From contig OW804094.1 of the NCBI GenBank assembly GCA_942159475.1, positions 50,588,966 to 50,652,965 of the forward strand: a stretch of 64,000 nucleotides of DNA, in the 5' to 3' direction. The position numbers and the translations under genes are program-made. A model generated the notes under the pieces. It searched no databases and was not told the origin of the DNA. It was given only the letters and a program-made list of their open reading frames with translations. Of the stretch, positions 45,101 through 57,100 are shown piece by piece; positions within the stretch are counted from its first letter, which is position 1; each line of letters starts with the position of its first letter. The stretch is from Sthenelais limicola (taxonomy: Eukaryota; Annelida; Polychaeta; Phyllodocida; Sigalionidae).

Positions 45101-48100
45101 GTCGACTCTGCTAGGCGTGTTTATACACCAACATTCTCCAGACTCCATGACATTCACTGGAGGGTATTTCTGAAGCAATCAAAACATCAGATTTTATTTG
45201 TTGTTCGCACCTAGCGCTTTCCTTATCAAACATTCCTCATTCCCCTATGTCCCCTTGATATTGGTAACGTTCGGTGATGAATTCCGGAAAGGTTAGCGCG
45301 TGCAACGACTTAACCTCTGCACCCCCTGATGCCTCGGCATTTGTTATCCGGTGAGCTTCCTTATTACCTTCCAGAAAGTCGTTGCTATCCACCCTGGGTT
45401 AGGTGTACCTATTTTTTCCCAACAACCTGCTGGGTGCCCTATGCTCCTTTCATATTTGCAATTCTAAAACATAGTACAATTCTTCATTCTAATCCGGACA
45501 TATCTCCTTTTCTAATTCTTCTAAACCTGTGCTTCCCTTTTTCCTTATTTTTATTCGTTCAAACTGAGTCACTCGCTGCATTTTCATATTAACCCATTGA
45601 GGACGGGGGCAGTTTACACATATTTTGCCTGGCTGACGGGGGCCCTTTTCCCCTTTTTTGGGCTTCAGGACGGGTGTTTAACATGAGGTTTAGGGTTTAA
45701 AAACACTTTAAGAATATTTTCTTCAAATAATATGTGTCATATGTACATCGTTTAATAGGTGTAAACAGTTATTGATCATATTTTTTCATATTTTCTAGAA
45801 TTTGGACTTCAATAATTAAAATAATGGGTCTCAATTGGGTGCAATATGGTGGCAACCTTGCTCCAAATTCACTTTCCAGCATTTACGTATGTTAGTTATG
45901 ACGTCATCATTATTGTCTCCATGACAACATACCTATAAAAATATTTCTAGTATGTTTGTATACATTTATTTTAAATTTCATCAAAATCTGTTCATTTTTT
46001 ATTAAGTTATGCCCCCTTCAATTTATATAAAAAGTTGATGCCTTGAGGCATCACCCCGTCCACTGAGCCAAATTATGTGTGATGCCTTGAGGCATCAGCC
46101 CGTCCACTAAGCCATTTTGATGTTGATGCCTTGAGGCATCAGCCCGTCCTCAATGGGTTAATTTTCCTTTCCTTAACCTCTTGCTGGTTATTTTCCTACT
46201 TTTTATTCCTGCTATGTTCTTCTGCTCATTTCTTCCCTATTCTTTTTCCCAAAATTACTGATTTGCAACTTATAGTTCTTTTCTAAGAGATCACATATTT
46301 CTAAGCAACCTCAGGACAGATCTAGCCTCCAAAGTTCGATCAAGGTATTTTTCTTTTGCCGCTTCGTTGAGACAGTCATCTTCAACCCACTGTACTGACT
46401 TATCCTTGAATTTAATTCTAAATCTTAAACCATGATCTTTCACTTTTATAATGTCTAAAATATCGGAGATCTCATAATACTATGGGTCGCCATTATCCTT
46501 GACCTTGGTAGCTGTAGGAATTTTCGAGTTTCTCGCGTCCTCCTCCTTATTTGGGAGTTCGGACAGCTCATCCCCTGCTTCCGCCTCTTCGTCCTCCGGA
46601 ATTTCTCCGGGAGGGGGTTGCGCGGGTGGGAATGGAAATCTTTCTCTTCCAAAGACTCCGGATGGGAAAATGGCCCTACTAAAGGATTCCATTTCCCAAT
46701 ATTTTGGTTTCTTACTTTCCCTGTTTTGAGCCTATCTACTGTTACTGGCTTGGTCAAAATTTTTCCATCATTTATTTGTTTAAGGATAACTGTCTTTTCT
46801 GTAATAAACCTGACTATTAAATATGGACCCTGATAAATACTATGTAACTTTAGCTTCTGCTTACCAGGCTTGGGAACTCTGGGCCAATATAAATACACCA
46901 CGTCCCCTATCTGCAAATCTGGGCAAAACGCTTTTTTATCATATATTTTCTTATTACGCTCCTGGTTTGCTTCTAGGATTTTCTTTGCTACTTCTTCTGC
47001 CTTTTCTTGAGTTTGTAAAATTTCAATGAATACCTCCCTTCTCGATTTGGGGTCTTCCAATGGGTCAACTAATTTTGTTTCCATTGGTAACAACGCTTCC
47101 CTCCCGAATAATAGGAGAAAAGGGCTACATCCGTTTGCCTGTGTCGGGGATATATTAATAATGTAATTTATCAGAGGCAAACATTCGTCCCAGTCATCCT
47201 GGGACTCTGAAACTAGGAATCTTAGTTTATCTAGCCCGTTTTTATTACATCTTTCCACTAAACCTGAGGCTTTCGGGTTCAGCGAAGTGATGAAGGAGTG
47301 CTTAATTCTCGCTCTCTGACAGAAATCTGCAAAAGCTTTGCTTATGAAAAGGGAACCGTTATCCGATATTATCCGATTTACTGCCCCAAATCTTAATATT
47401 ACATGGTTGAAAAAGTTCTTTATCAAGGTATCCGCTGTAAGGTCAGGAACCGGTATTGATATGACAAATCGGCTATAATAATCACAAATATTTATTATGT
47501 GTTTCATTCCTGACTTACTAGCTGGCAGATTTTCTAGCGCATCCATGTTTACAGTCTCCCACGGGTGAGTCGCCGGTTCTCTCACGACCATCGGAGCCCT
47601 AATCGGTCTAGTCATTCTTCTCTTCTGGCAACACATCTCACAAGAGTCACAAAATTCTCTCACGTCCTTATACAAGGACTTCCAGAAGTATTTTCTTCTT
47701 AGTATCGGTATTAACTTACTTGGTCCTATATGGGCCATAATTTCTGACTCGTGGTATAGGGATAAAAGCTGTGGCACTATTTGTTTTGGCACTACTAGTT
47801 GTGCCGAATTTTGTACCCCATGTCTAGATGTCGTGGGATATCTAAATAACAATTTTGGTGTAGAAAATAATCTGGTTCGAATCTCAAGATAGATCTAGCC
47901 TGTTCTTCGTTAGTAGGCAGTGTGCCGCTACGTAGGTATTCTATAATTGGGCCTGTAAAAGGGTCTTCCTCTTGGCTATTGCTAATAATTGACATATCTG
48001 TCGCCAAGGTCTTGAATTCCAACACATCAACCTGTACTGGTTTCTTTTGAGTAGATATCTCATATTTCTTCTTTGCTTTTTGCTTAGGGTATTGCGTGAT

Positions 48101-51100
48101 TGCATGGACTGGCAATAGATCTGACAAAGGGGTAGGGTCCGGGTTAGATTTATATTTGATGCGTGATAGCGAGTCTGGTACTTGATTCCGCTCGCCTCTA
48201 ATATGGCGAACTGTGAAATCAAAACCTTTCAGTAACATTATCCACCGGGCAAACTTGCCCTTATGTTTGTCATTTTTCAGAAGAGAACACAACGCTGAAT
48301 GATCGGTATATAATATAAATTTTCTTCCCTCTAGATATACCCGAAAATTCTTAACCGACCAAACTACGGCCAGCAATTCTTGTTCTGTTGTGCTCCATCT
48401 AGACTCTGTCTCTGAAAGGGTTTTAGCTGCGAAGGCTACTGGTCTTTTCCTCCCTTCTTTATCCGTTTGAGACAAGGTTGCCCCATAACCTATGGAACTC
48501 GCGTCACATTCTAAAATGAATTCTTTTTCAAAATCTGGGAAAGCTAAAATGATTTCTCCCTCTATCAGTGCTGTTTTTAGATCTTCAAAAGCTAGACTCT
48601 GGGGTTCGTCCCATATCCATGGCTGCTCTTTTTTGAGTAGCATGGTTAACGGTTTTGATCTCACCGCATAATCTTTGATAAACTTTCTATAATATCCCAC
48701 AATTCCTAAGAATCGCTGAATATCTAACCGTTTATTGGGGACTGCTATGTTTCTCAGTGGGGCTACGTTATCTTCATGCAGTGCTATTCCTTCCGCTGAT
48801 ATAGTGTGTCCTAAGAACTTGATTTTTTCTCGACACATAACGCATTTTGAGGGTTTGAGTTTCAGGTTAGCTTGTCTTAATCGCAAGAATACCTCTTCCA
48901 AGTCACTAAGATGTTGTTCAAAACTGGAGCTAAATACACATATATCGTCAAGGTATACTAGGCAAGTTTTATATTTTAGTCCTGCTAATACCATATCCAT
49001 TAACAACTGAAATGTTCTCGGGCTGTTCGTCATACCCATAGGTAATTTAGTATATGGGTCAGTTTTTCCAAGTGTGCTGTTTTGCTATTTTGGGATCTCG
49101 GAAAGTGGGGAAATTTAGAATAGTTTGAATATCATTTTTTGGCCTTGGATCATAATATACTGGTGTTGACATTCTGGGAAAATTTTATTCCAAAATTACT
49201 GCCGAATATATATGTTTTGGCCCCTTATAGGGAAAGGATTTCATGTGTGAAACACAATAATACATCAACTGAACAATTACAATAACCTTTATGGAATAAA
49301 AATACCTTCATCTGGCTTTAAATCATTACAAATGGAACCAAAATTAATTTATAATTACATTCAACCTAAAGAGAGAGCCAAAGATATATATTTTGGGCCA
49401 CCCTGATATGATATTGAAGGGATTTCATGCGTTACTATGTTGGAAAACACAATGCTGATTTAGTTGAAGTGTCTTTCTGAAATAAGATTTGCATCAACTT
49501 GCTTTACATCATATGAAATGGAATAACAACTAGTTTATAATGACTTTTAACTCAAAGAAACAGCTAAAAATATATTTTGGGCCACCCTATGTCAAGATCA
49601 TTAATGGGATTTCATGCGTTATTCTATAAACCCACACAATATTAATTTAGTTGAACAACCTTTATGAAATAAAAAGTATCATCCCATTGCTTTAAACAAT
49701 TACTAATGGCATCAGAATTAATGCATAATTCATTTCAACCCAAAGAGAGAGCCCAAGATTTATATTTTGGGCCACACTCTGTCATGATTATTTAAGGGAT
49801 TTCATGCGTTACTATGTTGGAAAACACAATAGTAATTTAGTTGAACAAGCTTCATGAAGTAACAATAGCATCAACTTGCTTTAAATCTCATCAAATATAT
49901 TAACAACTAATTCATTATGACTTTTAATCCAAATAAACAGCTAAAAATATATTTTGGGGCACCCTATGTCAAGACCATTGATGGGATTTCATGCGTTATT
50001 CTGTAAACCCACGCAATATTAATTCAGTTGAACAACCTTTATGAAATAAAAAGTATCACCTATTGCTTTAAATAATTACTAATGGCATCACAATTAATGC
50101 ATAATTCATTTCAACCGGAAGAGAGAGCCCAACACTTATATTTTGGGCCACACTCTGTCATGATTATTAAAGGGATTTCATGCGTTACTATGTTGGAAAA
50201 CACAATAGTAATTTAGTTGAACAGGCTTCATGAAGTAAAAATAGCATCAACTTGTTTTAAATCATTTCAAATGGAATCAAAACTAATTAATAACGATTTT
50301 CAAACCAAGGAGACACGATTAAAATATATATAAGGCCACCCCATGTCAATATCATTGATGGGATTTCATGCGTGATTATTTTAATCAACAAAATAATAAT
50401 TTAGTTGATCAGCTTATATGGAATAAAACAAAAATCACCTCTCTTTAACCAATTCGAAATGGGTTCAGAACTAAATAGTTATTACTCCAACCCAAGAAGA
50501 AAGCTCAAGATCTATTTTGGGGCCACCTTATGCCATGATTATTAAAGGGATTTCATGCGTTAGCATGTAAAACAACACAATAATAAATTAGTTGAACATG
50601 CTTTATAAAATGAAAATAGCATCAACTCACTTTAAATCATTTTAAATGGAATCAAAACTAATTGATGAAGACTTTCAAATCAAATATAGAGCAAAAGATA
50701 TATATATATTGAGTCCCCCTATGTCATGATAATTGAAGGGCCTTCATGCGTTATGCTTAAACACACACAATAATACATCAGATGAACAAGTTATATGCTT
50801 TGAATCATATCAAATAACATCTCAACCAATTTATAATCATTATCAAACCAGAAATATACCCAAATAAATATATTCGAAACCCTTTCTAGTATATCTGCAG
50901 ATGTGTTACTGCCAGGTTATATAGGGCTTTCATGCGTTACTGAGGGATATTTTAAGGATTATTGGCCTGTTATTTGTGCTGAATCAAGATTATCACCAAA
51001 TTGTGTAGTTATGCCATAAGGGAGATTGAAATGGGACTAGAACAGGGTTATATGAATTATTTTCTTTTATTTGTTTATCCTGTATGCATTATTTTTCAGC

Positions 51101-54100
51101 CATAACGCATGAAATCCCTTCTAGTTGGAAAATAAGGGTTGTATACAATAACCTCTTCCTCACCCAAGAGTTTTGAAAATATCAGGTGGAAATTTTTATA
51201 CATTAAAGAATACATGTATACCTTCTCCAATATACTGTTTTGTATGCATACTTGAAAAATATATATTTCTAAACATTCATGTAAAAAAGGGGATTTCGTG
51301 CGTTACTCTGATGGTTGGAAATTATTGAAGGTCACTCTGGAGATTGTTACCATGTTCATATGCTCAAAAAGTAAATTATAACTAATTCAATCCTAGATGT
51401 ATTGGAGAAAAGAAAAGAAACATGCAGAAAAATGATCTAGGCATTGTGCAGATCATTTTTATTTCACTTCATTGGGTTTTTTTGTTGAAAAATGATGCAA
51501 AAAAACAGTTTTCAGAACTTTAAGAGACTAAATATTGGAACAGCCTAGGAAAAGTATACATGGAATGAAAGCCCTTGTTCATAGGAATAATATGAGCCTA
51601 ATACCTTTAAGATCCAACGCATATTGACGATGATAGTGCAGCAAATATGATATTTAGGCAAAACAGCACACTTGAAAAAACTGACCCATATCGATATTTT
51701 GTACCTGAGGAGGTTATAAACGCGGTCTTGTCGCGGTCCTCCTCACATATGTCAACCTGAAAAAATCCTGATTGGAGATCTAAACAGGAGAATATAATGG
51801 GGGCATGTTGGCCTATACAATCTAAAACATCATCTATACGGGGAATATTTAAAAATTGTGGTTCCGTGGCTTCGTTGAGCCCTCTGAAATCACAGACAAG
51901 CCTCCAATGGCGATAATCCCCAGGCTTTGCATTCCCTTTAGCTACGATGAAACATGGTGAAGCCCAGGCTCCGCCATAGGATTTTTCTATCACCCCCTGG
52001 CGAACCTGTTCTTCTACCAACTTGTCCATCATTTCTCTCATAATCGGAGACTGGCGATATGGCAGCTTGTGTACCACATCGTATTCAGATTTTAATTTAA
52101 TTTTGTGCTCTAAAATATTGGTAGACCCCAACATGCCATCTTCCCCTACAAAAACATCACAGTATCGTGTACATAGGTCATTCAATTCCTCCTTTTGTTC
52201 TTGGGATACCTTAGAGGCTTTTAGATCTAATTCAGGAGTAAAAATCTCATTTGTGTTGCCTTCCTCAGGAATGTTTCCCGACGCGCATACCTTAGGATCC
52301 ACCTCCACGAACCCATCCTGGCTTACCCACCCTATATGGGTGCGTGCCTGGATGTCCATTGGGGCCGAAGAGTAATTCATTATCCGTACCGGTATGTTGT
52401 TGGTCTTAACCTTTGCCACGCACCTAGCTGTTATCAAGCCCTCTTCTAATGCATCATTTTTAGGGTCAAACCAAACCTCGCGCCCATTTGGAAATACATT
52501 CCCACTTTTAATTTCCACTCCCATGATTACCTTGGTCATTGGTGGTAAAGTTATATCTTCTTTTGTACAAACTGCAGCAACTTGATCTTTCCCAGTTGCG
52601 CATCCTTCATAGCTTATTTGGAGTTCATGCTCCATGAGAAAATCTCGACCCATTATTAAATCCAGACCGAAAAATAACTCCGGCCAAACTGTTACGTTAA
52701 TATGATATCTTTTCTGGGCCAGATCAAGCTTCATAGAACATGGACCGTAGCCCTGTATTAACCTCCCATCTGCCAATACGCATTTCTTTACAGGCATGTC
52801 TGTCATTTTAGGTGTTCTGGCATTTAGACTCATGTACATTTTCTTACTCATAACAGATATAGACGCTCCTGTGTCAACCAAGGTCATTACTCTTGTTCCA
52901 TACATATATGCATCGACACAGTGCTGTTCTCTATCTATCGGTATTGCATAGTAATCCCACGAGTTATTTACATAGCAAACATCTGTAAGCAAATGGGGTT
53001 GTCCCCTGATCGTTATACCTCTATTATCTAAACTTTCCTTTTTTCTTCTTGAGTTTATATTCCTTCCCTCCGGCCCTTGTGCGTCGTCTCTCCCCCCAAT
53101 GTGCCCCAATGAAGGGAGAGACATTAGTTTGGGTTATCCGATACAAAGAAAGGTCCCTCCGAATTACCAGTTACCATTCCACCACCCCCTGTATAGTCAA
53201 TTGCACCCACTTGTTTCTTTTGACTAGGCATATTCTGACCCCCTTGAGCCCCGTTTCTCCCCTGTCTCTGAGCCCGACAATCTGTCTGATAGTGACCAAA
53301 ATTTGGCAATTAAAACACTTAACTCTGGGTTTGAACTTCGGGAATCCATCGTCGTTCTGCTGTCTCTCGCCTTTCCATGGTGCCTGGTTGCTGTGGTGGC
53401 CTCTGCCTCTGCCTCCTCTGTTATTGTTGTAGCCTCTTCCCCCTGTCGACGACGGTTGATTTCCTCCATTACCCTGCCATTGCTGTTGGTCTTGTTGCCG
53501 CCACTGTTGTTGGTTCCCTTGTTGGTGGCCACAGGGCTGTTGGTTCCATTGATTCGGACTGTTATTCTGCTGTGGCCATTGGTATTCATTCTGTTGCCAC
53601 CACTGGCCCTGAGCTTGATCGTTTCGGCCCTGATTTTGGTGTGGTACTGCTGCTATAGCTGTTGCTTGGCTCTTGAACGTGGCCTCTAATCATGCTATGT
53701 TCTTTTCCATGCTCTTTTCCATTGATTTTTCCATGGATTTCTCCATGGATTTCTCCATAGCCTTCTGCACCTTCTTTAAATCGTCTGCCGTCATTGGATG
53801 TGCCGCCGTACCCTTTTCTCTCTGAAGTAGATGTTCCATCATTTTAGACACGGTTAGTGCTTGTTTAGTTAGCAACATCGTTCTGTATCTTGGAAGAAGG
53901 GACGCTAGGAAATGTTCCTTTATGTTGGCTGCATCATTTACTTCTGGCTTCACCATTCTGGTCTGGAAATCTTTGAAGAAATCTGCCAGTTTTTCCCCTT
54001 CGACCATATTCACCTGTTTTAGCGCTTTTCTGTCCATATCGTACATGTGTTCATATCTGTCTAGGAAAGCTTTTTTCAGGTTTTCCCAGTTGTTATATGG

Positions 54101-57100
54101 GTCCAGAGTTTCCAGTAATCTCAACCAGTGTTGAGCCGAACCGCCCAAGTACGTTGCAAACTGTCTGCAGAATTGGTTCAAATCATCTGGGTACAATCAT
54201 TGGGCTATGGCTGTGCAATCTTCCATAAAGCTTCTAGGATCTTCTCCATCATTGTTTGAAAATTTTGGGGGTGCTAGTAGGGTCTGGACTCAATTCTCGA
54301 ACAAACCCATTCCTTCTTCCTGTGCTTGTTCTTCTTCTTCTTGTTCCTCTTCAATCACGTTCTCTTGACGGCCTTCCTCCCCTACAGGTATTTGTTGTCC
54401 GTTTTCCCTTGGCGGTGCCCCGTTGAGTGCAGGTTCAGCATTCTGGTCCCCTACTATGGGTGCTGGATGCCCGTTCTGAGGTTGGGGCACGCCGTTGACT
54501 CTCTGAGTTTGTTGTTGGCTGTGTGCTTCAGCGTTCTCCCGGGCTTGCTGTAGTCTTCGCTCGTGCTCCTCTTCTTCTGCCTGTATTCTGTCGGCTTCTG
54601 CTTGTCTTTCCCCTTCTATTCTATCTTCTTCTTCCTGAGCTATTCGCCGTCTGTCCTCCTGTTCTTCCTTGGCCAACTGTCTGTCTGTCTCTCTCTCTCT
54701 GCTGTTCATGCTGTAATTCTTCCTGCCGTTGTTGTTCCAGCTCTCTTTCTTCTTGCTCTTGCTGAAGCTGTTCTTGTTGCTGCTTATTTAACGGCCGGTT
54801 TAGCTCTGCTTCTCTGAGTTTTCGTAATTCGGCACCCAATTCTTTCTGTAACTGCCTGGCAACTAGGTCTATTTCCGGTTTCTTTGTTTCCTGCTTCTCC
54901 TGATCCTTTCGTGGCGTGTGTCTACCCAAACCCCTTGATGGGTATCTTCTTCTGCCAGGATGAATGTTTCTTTTTCGTCCACCACTGTATCTTGGCTGTC
55001 GATGCTGCTCTGGTCGTCTATGCTCGTTTCTTCTATGTCTTCTTCCGATTTGTGCCCTGTTCGAGTCAAATCTTCAAATTCTCCTTGAATTATATCAGCT
55101 TTATCGTGTAGCTTTTCTGCTGTTTTCTCTGCGACCAGCATTACCATAATTTTGTATCGTCGACTTGTTGTTCTTTCTCCGCCTTCTTGCTCAGCTGCGG
55201 AGCTATTTCTGGAATGCCTGCGTCGGTGTCCTTGAAACCTCCTCTAGTCACACAATTTAACCTGAAATTTGCTCTTGATTTAGGTCTCGTATTTTCATCG
55301 TTCGCCATTCGGCATTATGAAACGGAATATGTCCATATCAAATCTCCAGGCCCGGGTTCTTTCACCAAATGTTAATGTCTGTAGAGCGTAGACACTACAA
55401 TCATGGATTACTACTATTGGATTACGGAGTTACTCTAATTACTCGGATCTCTCGCGATATACTTATAAATAGGGGTCGCTTCGATTGGTTAGATGTCTCA
55501 ATGGGATATAGTGCTTGGCTTGTAGTTTCAGTAGGTATAAGGTAAGGCGTGGAGTACAGAATGGCTTCTTTCATTAGACTTCAATATAACACAATAATCA
55601 TGTATAGCAAGTTATAGCATGGTCAGTGTTCAAGGTGGCAGGGCTTCCAGTCAGTCTATCATCATACAGCATACGGTAGTACAGCTCTTCAGGAGAAGTC
55701 TGCCTATACAGTGACTGGGGGCCCTTATATATTCTAGGTATTGCACCAGACTTGGGATGCATTTCATCATCCTTCCCGGGCGTACTGCAATGTTCAGTGG
55801 GCATTTCGTCAGCCACCAGGGCTGTTGAGAATGCACTGCCCCTTGCATCAGCCTCCAGGTTAATGGCGGAGTAGCTCACATGCAATGTCGCTGGGGGATT
55901 TCATCATCCAGAGACATTGCATCAGCTCTCAAATGATCGACCAGAAAATAAGTAAACAATCGACACACATATAAATACAACATACACATAGGCTTCAATA
56001 TTATTAAAAATAAATTGGGACATTGACACTAGTACATAAAACATACACACAAAACACACAGTTGTATCACATATACAGATTAATACAGAGCACTTACAGA
56101 GTATGACAATACAATACAGAAGTTATCACAAATATATGCTGCAGTGCACAAGAAAGACCTCTAGTGGTCCATATAGAGAGTACATAAAGCACTGTACTGT
56201 AAACCCCTAGTGGAATAGACTGTAACTCCATACCCAGTCTAGCTGTAAAGAGAGGCTGTGATACCAACAGCACTACATTATTATTTAATTATATTTGTTC
56301 AAATATTTAATAATCTCACTTGCAAGTGGTCCACCAATGACCTGGCCAACAGCTTCGCAACTGAGAATGTATCCATATGCAGAGGGAAGCAGCTCGGGGG
56401 AGAGGCAGTTCACAATAAACAGGGGGAGGGTCACACTGAAGATGGCCACATAGAGGCCATAACACACAGCGAACACCATCAGGGACCAATAGGCCTGAAA
56501 CATAGCACACAGTAAATAGGGACCAGTAGTCCAGAAACATAGCACACAGCAGATACCATCAAGGAAAAATAGCAGGTTACTTCCAAATTCAAAACTTGTG
56601 TTTAAGTAATAAATCTTGATATGTCTGGCCTGAGTGGTAGGTTATAGTCCAGCAGATCCAATGCATAGGCCCATGGGATTGGCCCATAGTCTATTGCAAA
56701 AGCCAAATATGGAGGGAATCAATGCTTTTAGTCTCATTCAGCCAAAAGTAAACCTAGATCTAACTTCCCTAATTAGAGTTTTTGCAGTTTCATGCCGTGC
56801 TTGCTTAGCTTGACATTGAATACAGTTTTGTCTCTCTAACCCTAATTTTACTACATTCCTACTGTGAACAATGAAGTTTGACAACCAAGTCTCTGTGAAT
56901 AGGGCCTGTTTACCTCATTGTTAAAAGAAGTGGAAGGGGAAAAGTCCTTCCTTCAAATATAATAAAATAAAACCAATAAAATTTGACAGCCTATCTTTCT
57001 CCACTTACCTCCAGCAGTGGAACCACCAGCATAGCGGCAGCACCAAAGAAGCAGTTGCTGGTGTAGACGACTATAGGCTGCACCCTAGGTGACATGCCTA

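Larger units (their letters stand above)
36601..56028 (-). mobile_element. 19.4-kb Ty3/Gypsy-type endogenous retrovirus-like element
   Basis: LTRs lie at 55370-56028 (5') and 36601-37296 (3'), with CTAG on both outer sides as a likely target duplication. The LTRs differ by one 37-bp indel and about six substitutions by eye (near 1%). In minus-strand order: primer-binding site, gag, protease, RT/RNase H, integrase, a spliced env-like gene, a RING-like accessory region, a four-transmembrane accessory region and a purine tract (GGGGAGGA) next to the 3' LTR. About 3.2 kb is due to nested DNA elements (49055-51688, 45593-46157), leaving a 16-kb element, still very large for Gypsy. It lies in the last intron of the SLC16-like gene, in the same orientation as that gene. 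Coding regions are interrupted by stops and frameshifts, so this copy is defective. Confidence 0.85.

Noticed and set aside
49236..51310. Simple satellite DNA interpretation of the 187-bp array
   Set aside because: The array is bounded by TIRs with a target duplication in a split RT gene, so it moved as a transposable element and is not an independent satellite.
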